Notes: generated by a model not told the origin, from the sequence alone. Counted from the stretch's first letter, positions 44,419 to 53,676 are shown. The stretch: 64,000 nucleotides of DNA from Marinobacter changyiensis (GCF_009193265.1 NZ_VZZZ01000006.1:248001-312000); one strand, 5' to 3'. Made by a program: numbers and translations.

Positions 44419-47400
44419 TCAAACACCCGGCACAGGCGCACCAGTTGCCGCCTCGGACCGCACGACCCCATGAGATCGTGCAATCAGCATGTATAAGGAA
44501 GGCACCACAAAAAGCGTAAACAGGGTGCCCACCGCCATACCACCCACCAGCACCAGGCCAATGGAATTCCGAGCCGCGGCACCCGGCCCGTCCACCAACA
44601 CCAGCGGAAAGTGGCCGGCAATCGTCGCCACGGAGGTCATCAGCACCGGTCTTAGCCGAGTCATAGCAGCTTCCCGGATGGCAATCAGTTTTTCCTTACC
44701 CCGTTCCTGCAGCTTGTTGGCAAACTCCACAATTAGAATGCCGTTCTTGGCAATCAGCCCCACCAGGGTCACAAGTCCTACCTGAGCATAGATATTCATG
44801 GTGGTGGTCCAGCCGTCTGTCCAGTAGGGCATGTCCGGATTGGGCATTTTCATCACGGTGAAAATAAGGGCTCCGAACATTGCCAGCGGCACCGAGCCCA
44901 ACAGGATAACGAACGGGTCGCGGAAGGAATTGAACTGTACCGTCAGCACCATGAAGATCATCAGAACAGCCAGACCCAGAGCGGGCAGGAACTTGCCCCC
45001 CTCCGAGCGCAACTGGCGGGATTCCCCGGTGTAGTTGATGGTATACCCCGGTGGCAGGATTTCCTGCGCGGCTTCTTCCATTACTCTGAGCCCGGCATCA
45101 ATCTGTGCCGTCATACCCGAGAGTTTGATGGCATTAAGTTGCTGAAAGCGATTCAGTGAGCGTGGCACCGTTCCGTCCTCGATGGTGGCGATGGAACTGA
45201 GGGGAAGCAGTTCACCCGCGCCCGGGCCGGCTATATATATGTTCTTCAACTGGTCCGGGTTTAACCGCTCCCCTCGCGATAACTGCGCAATCACCTTGTA
45301 GGCGCGACCGGAGAGGGTGAACCGGTTGACATAGTCGCCCCCGAGTGCCGCGCTCAGATCCGCGCCAACCCGGGCATTGGTAAGACCCAGGGCTGCCACC
45401 TTCTGGTGATCGATCACGATCCGGGACTGGGGCTGATCGTATTTCAGGTCAATTTCCGGTGGGAAATAGAATATTCCGCTTGCCATGGCTCTGGCTTGCA
45501 ACTGCTCAGCGTACCCCAGCATCTGTTCCAGATCCGCGGTGGAGGCAATCACAAATTCCACCGGGAAATTGCTACCACCCGGTAACGCCGGGGGTTGCGC
45601 GACAAAGATCTGCAGGCCGGGAATGGCGGACATTTTTGCCTGCATCTCCGGCACGATCTCACCGATCGAACGGGCCCGTTGGTCCCAGGGCTTTACCACC
45701 ATGCCACTGAATCCCCCTACCCCCATGGCGGCCGCAAACGGATCGGATGGGGACAGCAGGATCTGAAAGGTCAGGTCACGCTCCGGCGCAGAAAGAAACG
45801 CCTGCTCGGCGGCACGGGCAAAGTGGATTTTCTGGTCGGCAGAGGCATTGGCGGCATTGTTGATGATGCCAAACATGAAGCCCTGATCCTCCAGCGGTGC
45901 CAGTTCTTTGGGGGAGAACATATACATGGGCACTATCAACAGGCTCAAAAGCCCCCACACGGCGTAAACCGCAGGGCGGGCTTTCAGGGTGCCATCGAGG
46001 ACGCGGCCGTAAATTTCTCTCAAGTGGTCAAAACGGTGGTTGATCCAGCCGGTCAGCCCGCGCTCTTCTTTTTCAGCACTGCGCAGCAGTTTGGCGCTCA
46101 TCATCGGGGACAGGGTCAGCGCCACGATGCCGGATATCGTTACCGCTCCGGCCAGGGTCAGGGCGAATTCCCGGAACAGGGCCCCGGTCAAGCCACCCTG
46201 CAAACCGATGGGGGTATAGACCGCCGCCAGAGTGACCGTCATGGTGATCACCGGGCCGATCAGCTCTCTTGCCCCGACCCTCGCCGCGTCAAAGGGCGTA
46301 CGGCCTTCCCGCAGATGGCGTTCCACGTTTTCCACCATCACGATGGCGTCATCCACCACCAGCCCCACCGACAGCACAATCGCCAGAAGGGTAAGCAGAT
46401 TGAGGGTGAAGCCGAACACCTGCATCAGGAAAATCGCCCCGATAAGTGACACCGGAATGGCCACCACAGGCACCAATACCGACCGCACCGAGCCCAGAAA
46501 CAGGAAAATAACGATGATGACGATGAGCAGGGTTTCCGTAAGCGTGCTCACTACCTCGGAAATCGCACTGCTGATGTACTCGGAGGCGTCATAGCCAATA
46601 CTGGCTTCCATACCCAGGGGCAAATCGCGATTGATACCCTCAAGATCCTCCCGCACGCGTTGCACCACCTCAATGGTATTGGCGCTGGGCAGCGGGAAGA
46701 TGCCCATAAACACCGCCGCCTGACCGTTGAAGCTGACCTCCGTATCGTAGTCCTCTGCCCCCAGCTCTATCTCCGCCACATCCTGCAGGCGCACGATGGT
46801 GTCATTCCGGCGTTTGATCACCAGCTCTTCGAACTGACTGACCGTATTGAGGTCCGTATTGGCGGTAAGGTAAACCTGCTCGAAGGTGCCCTTGGTGCTA
46901 CCCACCGCCGACAGGTAGTTATTGGCGGCCAGCGCGGCACGGACCTCCGAAGGGCTGATGCCCATGGCAGCCAGCTTGTCCGAGTTTAGCCAGACCCGCA
47001 TGGCAAAGGTCCGCGCACCGAAGATATCGGCCCGCTGAACACCCGGCAGCGCCGACAACCTGGGCTGGACCATGCGCACCAGATAGTCCGTAATCTCACT
47101 CTGGGATAGCCGGTCTGACGAGAAGCTCAGGTAAGCCGCCGCAAACTCCGAGTCCGCCGACTGGATGCTGATGGCGGGCGCCTCCGCCTGCGGAGGCAGG
47201 TCGTTACGCACCTCGTTGACCTTGGCGGTGATGTCCGCCAGGGCCTTGGTGGAATCGTAATTAAGTTCCAGCCGCGCCGTCACCATCGATAGCCCCAGCA
47301 AGCTTTTGGACTCCACGTAATCGACCCCGTCGGCGGAAGCAATAGCCCGCTCGATGGCGGTGGTCACAAAACCACGGACCACTTCGGCACTGGCGCCAAT

Positions 47401-47556
47401 GTAGGGCGTGGTCACCACCACTGAGGCGTTTTCACTCAGCGGGTACTGGCGAACACTGAGAGAGTTCCAGGCCTGCAACCCGGCGATAATGATGACGGCG
47501 TTAACCACCAGGGCAAGGATGGGACGTCTGACAAAAACATCGGTAAAGTTTTTCAT
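44419..47556 (-). CDS. RND efflux pump, inner-membrane transporter
   Basis: 1045 residues from the ATG at 47556 (MKNFTDVFVRRP), preferred over a start five codons earlier. Twelve helices and two large periplasmic loops as in AcrB/MexB. The proton relay Asp pair is in VGLVVDDAIVMVENVERHL. The N-terminal FVRRPILALV and C-terminal AKNGILIVEFAN repeats are typical of the HAE1 (multidrug) group. It is 38 bases after its adaptor. No outer-membrane channel gene is next to it, so it probably borrows a TolC-like protein. Confidence 0.93.
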   Translation of the reverse strand: MKNFTDVFVRRPILALVVNAVIIIAGLQAWNSLSVRQYPLSENASVVVTTPYIGASAEVVRGFVTTAIERAIASADGVDYVESKSLLGLSMVTARLELNYDSTKALADITAKVNEVRNDLPPQAEAPAISIQSADSEFAAAYLSFSSDRLSQSEITDYLVRMVQPRLSALPGVQRADIFGARTFAMRVWLNSDKLAAMGISPSEVRAALAANNYLSAVGSTKGTFEQVYLTANTDLNTVSQFEELVIKRRNDTIVRLQDVAEIELGAEDYDTEVSFNGQAAVFMGIFPLPSANTIEVVQRVREDLEGINRDLPLGMEASIGYDASEYISSAISEVVSTLTETLLIVIIVIFLFLGSVRSVLVPVVAIPVSLIGAIFLMQVFGFTLNLLTLLAIVLSVGLVVDDAIVMVENVERHLREGRTPFDAARVGARELIGPVITMTVTLAAVYTPIGLQGGLTGALFREFALTLAGAVTISGIVALTLSPMMSAKLLRSAEKEERGLTGWINHRFDHLREIYGRVLDGTLKARPAVYAVWGLLSLLIVPMYMFSPKELAPLEDQGFMFGIINNAANASADQKIHFARAAEQAFLSAPERDLTFQILLSPSDPFAAAMGVGGFSGMVVKPWDQRARSIGEIVPEMQAKMSAIPGLQIFVAQPPALPGGSNFPVEFVIASTADLEQMLGYAEQLQARAMASGIFYFPPEIDLKYDQPQSRIVIDHQKVAALGLTNARVGADLSAALGGDYVNRFTLSGRAYKVIAQLSRGERLNPDQLKNIYIAGPGAGELLPLSSIATIEDGTVPRSLNRFQQLNAIKLSGMTAQIDAGLRVMEEAAQEILPPGYTINYTGESRQLRSEGGKFLPALGLAVLMIFMVLTVQFNSFRDPFVILLGSVPLAMFGALIFTVMKMPNPDMPYWTDGWTTTMNIYAQVGLVTLVGLIAKNGILIVEFANKLQERGKEKLIAIREAAMTRLRPVLMTSVATIAGHFPLVLVDGPGAAARNSIGLVLVGGMAVGTLFTLFVVPSLYMLIARSHGVVRSEAATGAPVPGV

Positions 47557-47594
47557 GGTTATCCACCACAACCGAGGGCAGGCTTAACCCCGTC

Positions 47595-48773
47595 TCACGT
47601 GTTCCTTGGGTTGGGTGCCAGGCTGAATTCCGGTGCCAGGCTGTTATCAATTACCACCGCCATACCGGGCCGGAGTTTGAACACCCCACTGGAGACCACT
47701 TGCTCGCCACCACTCAAACCGTCGGTCACCACCACGAAATCACCCCGGCGAGCACCGAGAGTGACCGGTTGCTGACGAACCACCAGGTGCTGTTCCCCGT
47801 CGTTTCCTTTGACCTGCTCTCCCACCTGTCCCTCCACCTGTTCTTGCACCGGTTCTTCTTCCACGACAAAAACAGTGCTACCGCGAGGGCCGTACTGCAC
47901 CGCAGTCGCAGGGATCATCACCGCCTGCCGGGCACGCTCGAGGACCACATCCAAGGACACAAACATGCCGGGCCGAAGCTGGCCGTCCGGATTGGGCAAG
48001 GTGGCTTGCACCCTCACATTTCGGGTTTCAAGGTCTATATCCGGATCCAGCGCGGTAATGACGCCGATGAAGGATTGTTCTGGGTAGGCGTCCGCCTGTA
48101 CCTCCACCACTAATCCAGCCTTCAGCTCTCCCAGATGTTTCTGGGGTAGCGAAAAGTTCACAAAAACCGGATCCAGGGACTGCAGGGAGACCACCGGACT
48201 GCCTTTGGCAAGGAACCGCCCGACACTGATGCGCACGACCCCGAGCCGGCCTTCGAACGGCGCCCGCACCGTTTTGCGATTCATCTCAGCCTTGAGGTAA
48301 CGAAGCTGAGCTTCGGTCTGTTTTACGCTGTTGGCTGCCGAGTCCAGCTCCACCGCCGCAATGTTCCGGGTTTTACTAAGGTCCCGGGCGCGTCGGTAGG
48401 CAAGCTGTGCCCATTGTGCATCCACCTTGGCAGCGTCCAGTTGCGCTTGTTCAACCTCGGTGTCCAGCTGCACCAGCACGTCACCTTCAGCCACTACAGA
48501 GCCGGGCTGAAAGTTGATTGCACGCACCACACCATCTGTCTCCGTACTCAGCACCGTGCCTTTGATTGCCGCCACAGACCCCACCGACGACACCCTCGGC
48601 TGCCAGCGTTCCTCGCGTGCGGCCAACACGTTGACCGGCTCCGGCGGCATCTGGAAATGCGCGCCCGCTTCCGCCATGGCCTGGAACTGGAAAAACTTGG
48701 TGCCGATAATGGCCAGAACGACGGGTATAGCAATCACTATTCCCATGAGAACCAAGAGGAGTTGCCTTCGCAT
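47595..48773 (-). CDS. RND efflux pump, periplasmic adaptor
   Basis: A 392-residue membrane-fusion protein with an N-terminal anchor helix, a biotinyl-lipoyl half motif (VVRAINFQPGSVVAEGDVLVQLD), a short helical hairpin (about 110-165), the second lipoyl half (VRAPFEGRLGVVRISVG) and beta-barrel/membrane-proximal domains. An insertion of acidic EEEPVQEQVEGQVGEQVKGN-type repeats near residue 305 is unusual. First gene of the pair with the transporter; no regulator is adjacent. Confidence 0.92.
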   Translation of the reverse strand: MRRQLLLVLMGIVIAIPVVLAIIGTKFFQFQAMAEAGAHFQMPPEPVNVLAAREERWQPRVSSVGSVAAIKGTVLSTETDGVVRAINFQPGSVVAEGDVLVQLDTEVEQAQLDAAKVDAQWAQLAYRRARDLSKTRNIAAVELDSAANSVKQTEAQLRYLKAEMNRKTVRAPFEGRLGVVRISVGRFLAKGSPVVSLQSLDPVFVNFSLPQKHLGELKAGLVVEVQADAYPEQSFIGVITALDPDIDLETRNVRVQATLPNPDGQLRPGMFVSLDVVLERARQAVMIPATAVQYGPRGSTVFVVEEEPVQEQVEGQVGEQVKGNDGEQHLVVRQQPVTLGARRGDFVVVTDGLSGGEQVVSSGVFKLRPGMAVVIDNSLAPEFSLAPNPRNT

Positions 48774-48932
48774 AAACGCACCTCTTTATTGAAATCGTTC
48801 AAATAAGGAAAGAGCCATCCACACCCTGAAGTCGGACGACGACACCTGGAATCGACACGCAGAAGAAAAATCGGGGAAAACACTGGCGGAGTTGCCACCC
48901 CTGTCCCTACCGCTACAGCAGCCACAGGAAAA

Positions 48933-48950
48933 GCGCCCGCAACGCGGGTT
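48933..48950 (-). terminator. Hairpin after the DUF2254 gene
   Basis: On the minus strand CCCGC-GTT-GCGGG is followed by CGCTTTTCC. Short GC stem plus T-run makes a plausible weak intrinsic terminator. Confidence 0.5.
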
Positions 48951-49010
48951 AATTTAAAATAATGCGACTTTTTTTATTGCCTGACAAGCAGCCGCCCCTG
49001 GGCAAACCGG

Positions 49011-50279
49011 TCAGGGTGTTCCAACGTCGGCATCTTCAAGGGTATTCATTCGCAGCATCGCGGTCAGGCGGGCTGACCTGTCTTCAACGCGCTGTCGGTC
49101 GCGGCGATCCGGGATGCTTGCTTGCCCCAGTTCGGCCAGCGCTTGCGCGTGTTCCAGCAACACTCGTCGCCGCGCGATGTCCGTCGTTCCGCTTGCCAGC
49201 AGCTCGAGAGAAGCCAGCAAACCCTCAAGAACCGCCACATTTGCCGAAGCGTTCTGGCGGATCTGATCAAACGAATCGCTGATCAGATCGGCATAAGTAG
49301 GGCCGGGAGTCAGTAGCCGAACCTCACCGTCTTTACTACGAAAACTGCACTCGATGTTACGACCTGTCAGGCGAATCAGGATCGCCGTCAGATGGTCGAT
49401 ACACATGACGGCCGTTGTCGTATCGTTGACCCCCGGCGATAGCGCGATCAGTGCTACGTCCACCAGTTGGCGAATCCCGAAGGCCGCATCCTGCTCCACG
49501 GTGCGTTGGCGGCCTACCGCATACAACCATGCTAGCGCACGATAGTCGTCGTCCGTGGGAGACCTGCCGAGCAGAGACAGCACCGGCACCCCTTCGATGA
49601 CGAATTGGCCGACCATTCGCTCCATGCGCACAATCGTCTCGCGTTCGCTTGCGAAGGCCAGCAGGGCGTCGGCATCCGTGCTCTGGAGGTATCCTGTTTT
49701 ATCAGCTAAAACCGGATACCAGCACTGGGTTGCTTCCATCCACGCGGGCCCTGTCAAGGGACCATTTGCACCGGCGCTCTCTGGGTATAAGTTATCAATT
49801 GCCTCGATAGTGTCGGCGGAGACCTCCGCCAGGATAGTGTTTGCCTGGATGGCGCGCGCAATGTGATGAATGAAATAAATCAGCACAGCAATGCCGACAA
49901 AACCCAGCATCAGCCCGCCCAGAACCGCCAGAGAGGGCACAAAATCCCCATCCTCGCGGCCACGAATCGACCTCAGCACCACCAGACAATAGGCGAAAAT
50001 TCCCACGAATGCCCCAAGGACCGATTGCGTTCCTTTGTCGCTCATGAAGTTGCGCAGAACCCGGGGCGAGTACTGGCTGGAAGCAAGAGAAAGGGCAACC
50101 AGGGTGCTTGAGAAGACCACGCCGGCAACCGTGATCATCGTTGTGGCAATCGTGGTCAGCAGACCACGCGCACTGTCGGCCCCGGCTCCGAAAACCCGGG
50201 GCCATTCCTCCAGTAAGTCTGACGAAAGCCATCCCTCTGCCTCGACCAGGATCACGGCGAGAATGACGGCACTCAGCAC
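49011..50279 (-). CDS. DUF2254-family membrane protein
   Basis: 422 residues from GTG at 50279, but the true start is probably upstream. In frame before the GTG lies RQFWLEVRSSFWFLPTLL, the usual family N-terminus, with no ATG, GTG or TTG. An ATT at 50345 sits 7 bases after GGGAG and may be the start (444 residues). About four membrane helices fill the N-terminal 150 residues, with TMITVAGVVFSSTLVALSLASSQYSPRVLRNFMSD as the family core, then a soluble C-terminal half. Function unknown. Confidence 0.8.
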   Translation of the reverse strand: MLSAVILAVILVEAEGWLSSDLLEEWPRVFGAGADSARGLLTTIATTMITVAGVVFSSTLVALSLASSQYSPRVLRNFMSDKGTQSVLGAFVGIFAYCLVVLRSIRGREDGDFVPSLAVLGGLMLGFVGIAVLIYFIHHIARAIQANTILAEVSADTIEAIDNLYPESAGANGPLTGPAWMEATQCWYPVLADKTGYLQSTDADALLAFASERETIVRMERMVGQFVIEGVPVLSLLGRSPTDDDYRALAWLYAVGRQRTVEQDAAFGIRQLVDVALIALSPGVNDTTTAVMCIDHLTAILIRLTGRNIECSFRSKDGEVRLLTPGPTYADLISDSFDQIRQNASANVAVLEGLLASLELLASGTTDIARRRVLLEHAQALAELGQASIPDRRDRQRVEDRSARLTAMLRMNTLEDADVGTP

Positions 50280-50371
50280 CAGGAGTGTTGGAAGGAACCA
50301 AAAGCTGGAACGAACCTCAAGCCAGAACTGGCGAATGTTATTAATTGGTACTCTCCCTTGGGCTTTGCATA

Positions 50372-50635
50372 TTAACGGCCATCTCCCCTCACTCCCAGCC
50401 GGTCCAGATAAACATGGAACTCAGCCTCACTGAGGTTCACATACTCCAGCACCCGCCCATAGAGCATGACTGTCGGAACGTTACGCCCTGCTCTTTCCCG
50501 CTGGGTTTTATCCAGCACGTACAGAATAATCCGCTCCGTGCGCGTCAGACCATCGCGGACATCGGGGATAGTCTCGAGGACGGCATCCAGTTGTTCATGG
50601 CTCATTGTCTTCATTGACCTGATCTCCGTCATCAC
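50372..50635 (-). CDS. Small uncharacterised protein
   Basis: 87 residues from a GTG at 50635, or 80 from an ATG at 50614 that follows GGAGATCAGGTCA. Charged and helical: HEQLDAVLETIPDVRDGLTRTERIILYVLDKT, then VLEYVNLSEAEFHVYLDRLGVRG. The second half could be a winged-helix-like fold but I do not recognise it. It directly follows the 19-codon ORF and the possible RNA switch. Confidence 0.6.
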   Translation of the reverse strand: MMTEIRSMKTMSHEQLDAVLETIPDVRDGLTRTERIILYVLDKTQRERAGRNVPTVMLYGRVLEYVNLSEAEFHVYLDRLGVRGDGR

Positions 50636-50695
50636 TTAAGCAGACCGCCAGCAATCGCTGAACCTTCGGGGCGCTTCTGGTTTAAACTCATTCAT
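50636..50695 (-). CDS. Possible 19-residue leader peptide
   Basis: ATG at 50695 preceded by GAGGAGGG eight bases upstream, a near-ideal ribosome-binding site, encodes MNEFKPEAPRRFSDCWRSA and ends in TAA one base before the next gene's GTG. The strong site and tight coupling suggest it is translated and couples the downstream gene to the RNA structure at 50693-50779. No relatives known to me. Confidence 0.4.
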   Translation of the reverse strand: MNEFKPEAPRRFSDCWRSA

Positions 50696-50779
50696 GACCT
50701 GCCCTCCTCAAGGTGGCTCTGCTGTTGGTTTCTTTCCGTCCTCAACAATAACCCACGTGCGTTGAGGACGGGCAGGTCA
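50693..50779 (-). promoter_or_regulatory. Candidate translational RNA switch (mutually exclusive hairpins)
   Basis: On the minus strand, segment C (50779-50762, TGACCTGCCCGTCCTCAA) can pair with B (50745-50736, TTGAGGACGG; 10 perfect pairs, 16-base loop) or with A (50711-50695, TTGAGGAGGGCAGGTCA; 17 pairs with one bulged G). A contains the AGGAGGG ribosome-binding site and the first base of the ATG of the 19-codon ORF. Pairing C-A would hide the start; C-B would leave it open. This is seen in the sequence; regulation is inferred. The hairpins could also be repeat-derived. Confidence 0.5.
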
Positions 50780-50790
50780 AAACATCATGT

Positions 50791-51066
50791 CTAGTGCTCC
50801 CAGTTACTGGCCGGTATCCTCTTAACATGCATATGGCTGACTAACCGTATAGTCGGCCGGATCAGGAATTGGAAGCTGCCGATGATAAATAACCAGATGG
50901 CCGCTTTTTCCAGACTGGGATATAAAAACAGTATGCTGCCACCCAGAAACCAGAGCGCGATAAAGAAATCATTGATGATGCTGAGCACTTCATACCGGCG
51001 CCGGATAACAAGTTCTTCGCCGCCCAATTTCAGAGTGAGCGGATTGTCGGTAGGGGTCTGGTCCAT
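50791..51066 (-). CDS. YrhK-like small membrane protein
   Basis: 91 residues from the ATG at 51066 (ACGAGGCGAAA). Sequence RRRYEVLSIINDFFIALWFLGGSILFLYPSLE followed by WLFIIGSFQFLIRPTIRLV is the YrhK domain: two membrane helices with an Arg-rich entry. Function unknown. It is divergent from modA and the two 5' ends are tight or overlapping, depending on the modA start. Confidence 0.75.
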   Translation of the reverse strand: MDQTPTDNPLTLKLGGEELVIRRRYEVLSIINDFFIALWFLGGSILFLYPSLEKAAIWLFIIGSFQFLIRPTIRLVSHMHVKRIPASNWEH

Positions 51067-51865
51067 TTTCGCCTCGTTTTCTGCAATATTTTCCGCGACT
51101 GTCTTTACAAAGAGAGGCCGGATACTCACCGCACTCGCCCCGCTGCTGATGGCGTCGTCACTGCATGCCAGCGAACCGGTGCGTCTCGCCGCGGCCTCCG
51201 ATCTGCGTTACGCACTCGATGATATTATCGGGATGTATCGTCAGGAGCACCCCGATGTCGATATTGAGGTCATTTACGGCTCTTCCGGCAAGATGACAAC
51301 ACAAATCATCAATGGCGCGCCCTATGACCTCTTTTTTTCCGCCGACATCAGCTACCCGGAGAAACTCAAGGCCCAAGGGCTGACTGCAACCGAGCCCGCG
51401 GTCTATGCCATTGGCCGTATCGTTATCTGGAGCAATACCCTTGCGGCTGCCAGCCTGACCCTTGAGGACCTTACTTCCGAGACCATCCGACGGATCGCTA
51501 TTGCCCAGCCATCTCATGCTCCATACGGGCTGCGCGCGAAAGAAGCTTTGCAGTCTGCGGGGGTCTGGAACGCGGTGCAGGACAAACTGGTCTTCGGTGA
51601 GAACATCGCGCATACGGCACAGATGGCCCAGTCAGGGGCGGCGCAAGTCGGCATCATCGCCCTGTCACTGGCCAGGTTCCCCGAGCTGGCAAAACACCGC
51701 CACCACCTGATCGACGATGGCCTGCATAATCCACTGACTCAAGGCTACGTCGTCACCCGGCATGGCGGGAACAAACCGCAAGCCCGGGCGTTCGCCGACT
51801 ATATGGCCAGCGAAGAGGCCCACGACATCATGACCCGTTACGGTTTCGTCATGGGGCCTGACTGA
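51044..51865 (+). CDS. modA: Molybdate ABC transporter binding protein
   Basis: ModA-type periplasmic binding protein: PVRLAAASDLRYALDDII, YGSSGKMTTQIINGAPYDLFFSAD, IVIWSN, GENIAHTAQMAQSGAAQVGIIALSLA and RYGFVMGP. The start is a problem. No ATG lies where the signal peptide should begin. TTG at 51044 (used here, 273 residues) keeps a signal-like segment (TKRGRILTALAPLLMASSLHA). ATA at 51122 follows AGAGAGG. The first usable ATG, 51149, would remove most of the signal. An ATG at 50882 reads through the whole divergent gene and is unlikely. Start of a modABC operon. Confidence 0.8.
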   Translation: MSVGVWSIFASFSAIFSATVFTKRGRILTALAPLLMASSLHASEPVRLAAASDLRYALDDIIGMYRQEHPDVDIEVIYGSSGKMTTQIINGAPYDLFFSADISYPEKLKAQGLTATEPAVYAIGRIVIWSNTLAAASLTLEDLTSETIRRIAIAQPSHAPYGLRAKEALQSAGVWNAVQDKLVFGENIAHTAQMAQSGAAQVGIIALSLARFPELAKHRHHLIDDGLHNPLTQGYVVTRHGGNKPQARAFADYMASEEAHDIMTRYGFVMGPD

Positions 51866-52551
51866 TGGCCGCACTCGGACCAGCGGAATGGCAAGCAATC
51901 AGTGTGACCTTCCGGCTCTGTCTTTATACCACATTGATCCTGTTGACCCTGGCAACGCCTCTGGCCTGGTGGCTGGCGCAGGGGCGTTCCACCGTTCGGG
52001 TGATAATTCAGGCGGTTGTTGCCCTGCCATTAGTGCTACCCCCCACCGTTCTCGGCTTCTACCTGCTTATTGTTCTGGGCCCACGGGGTGTGGTGGGTGA
52101 AACCCTGCAGAATCTTGGCCTTCACCACCTGGCCTTCTCCTTTGAGGGCATTCTCGTCGCCTCGGTACTCTACTCCATGCCGTTTGCAGTGCAGCCACTG
52201 ACCGAAGCCTTCCGCAACCTCGGCCGACGGCCGGTGGAGGTGGCCAGCAGCTTGGGTGCCGGCGTTGTCGATCGTTTTCGCACCGTCATTTTTCCGCTTA
52301 CCCGGGGCGGTTTTCTGGTGGCGGCCACCCTGACTTTCGCCCATACCCTGGGCGAATTCGGCGTCATTCTGATGCTCGGCGGCAGCATTCCCGGTGAGAC
52401 CAAGGTGCTGTCTGTGCTGATCTACGACCATGCCGAAGCAATGAACTACGACGCCGCCCACAGCCTCTCGTTGATGCTGCTGGTCTTCGCCTTTGCCACC
52501 CTGTTTGTGGTCTACAGCATCAACCGACGCTTTGCAGTGGCCAAGCTATGA
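51865..52551 (+). CDS. modB: Molybdate ABC transporter permease
   Basis: A 228-residue permease with about five helices and the ModB motifs LPLVLPPTVLGFYLLIVLGPRG and EVASSLGAGVVDRFRTVIFPLTRGGFL (the EAA loop that meets ModC). ATG overlaps the modA TGA by one base, so translation is coupled. Together with ModA and ModC it imports molybdate for molybdopterin enzymes. Confidence 0.94.
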   Translation: MAALGPAEWQAISVTFRLCLYTTLILLTLATPLAWWLAQGRSTVRVIIQAVVALPLVLPPTVLGFYLLIVLGPRGVVGETLQNLGLHHLAFSFEGILVASVLYSMPFAVQPLTEAFRNLGRRPVEVASSLGAGVVDRFRTVIFPLTRGGFLVAATLTFAHTLGEFGVILMLGGSIPGETKVLSVLIYDHAEAMNYDAAHSLSLMLLVFAFATLFVVYSINRRFAVAKL

Positions 52552-53651
52552 CGTTGTATATCCGAGCGCGCCTGAGCTACGGCGAAGATTTTGAACTCAA
52601 GGTGGATAGCGAGCTCCCGCTCAAAGGCGTCACCGCACTGTTTGGCCGCTCCGGCTGCGGCAAGACCACGCTGCTGCGAATCATCGCCGGCCTTGAGCGA
52701 ATTCAAGGTGCAGCCGTGCGATTCGGTGACCAGCACTGGCAGCAGGGCAGGAATTTCATACCACTGCACAAACGGCGTATTGGTCTGGTGTTCCAGGAAC
52801 ACAGCCTGCTGCCGCATTTGTCGGTAAGGGAAAACCTGCTCTACGGCTACCGGCGCACGCCCGAGCCGCTGCGCCGCCTGCACCCGCCCGAGGTTACCGC
52901 CATGCTGGGCATTGATGATTTACTGGAGCGGCGAATCGATCAGTTATCAGGCGGCCAGCGCCAGCGCGTGTCCTTGGGTCGGGCACTGCTCATCAGCCCC
53001 CAGCTGCTGTTGCTCGACGAACCGCTAGCGGCACTCGACACGCAAACCAAACGGGAAATCATGCCGTTTTTGTCACGCATGGCGACTGAGTCGGAAGTGC
53101 CGATCATCATGGTCAGCCATGCCCCGGACGAAGTTGAGCGCCTGGCGGATTGGGTGGCGTTTATGCACGAGGGCCAGATCCAGCTCACCGAGTCGCTACG
53201 CCACGCCCTGGCCCGGCCCCACTCCCCACTGTTTGATGACGCTGGCGCTGTGTCGGTATTGGAGGGATGCCTCGGAGAAACGGTAGAAGATGGCTTACGA
53301 CTGTTCGGCTCACCCGGTACACAGCTATGGGTGCCAGACTTCGATCAATCTCGACGTCAGCCATCCCAAAATCAGCAAACCGCCGATCAGCGAACCTTGA
53401 GGCTGCGCATTCTCGCACGGGATGTCAGCCTGTCCCTGGACGACCCGCACCGCATCAGCATCCAGAACCATCTGCTGGTGACCATAGAGCGCATCGACCC
53501 GCCCCATAACAACCGCATCGTAGTGGCCTGCCGCACCGCCAATCAGCAACTGCTGCTGGCAGAAGTGACACCCCGGGCGGTCAAACAGCTCGGCCTGGCG
53601 CCAGGGCAACATCTCTTTGCCCTGATCAAATCGGTGGCATTGCTGGAGTAA
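52548..53651 (+). CDS. modC: Molybdate ABC transporter ATP-binding protein
   Basis: A 367-residue ATPase: Walker A GRSGCGKTT, signature LSGGQRQR, Walker B LLLLDEPLAALD, switch His in MVSHAPDEV. The C-terminal third (about 250-365) includes a TOBE/Mop domain (ILARDVSLSLDDPHRISIQNHLLVTIERID) that binds molybdate and regulates transport. It overlaps modB by 4 bases. Confidence 0.95.
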   Translation: MTLYIRARLSYGEDFELKVDSELPLKGVTALFGRSGCGKTTLLRIIAGLERIQGAAVRFGDQHWQQGRNFIPLHKRRIGLVFQEHSLLPHLSVRENLLYGYRRTPEPLRRLHPPEVTAMLGIDDLLERRIDQLSGGQRQRVSLGRALLISPQLLLLDEPLAALDTQTKREIMPFLSRMATESEVPIIMVSHAPDEVERLADWVAFMHEGQIQLTESLRHALARPHSPLFDDAGAVSVLEGCLGETVEDGLRLFGSPGTQLWVPDFDQSRRQPSQNQQTADQRTLRLRILARDVSLSLDDPHRISIQNHLLVTIERIDPPHNNRIVVACRTANQQLLLAEVTPRAVKQLGLAPGQHLFALIKSVALLE

Positions 53652-53676
53652 GAACCTGTCTTGGGTAGGACGAAGG

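Noticed and set aside
45595-46449. 284-codon plus-strand frame opposite the RND transporter
   Set aside because: Antisense His/Gly-rich frame without motifs. The minus-strand gene has all RND signatures.
50882-51043. Long N-terminal extension of modA from ATG 50882
   Set aside because: It runs antisense through most of the YrhK gene, is Ser/Arg-rich, and would bury the signal peptide.
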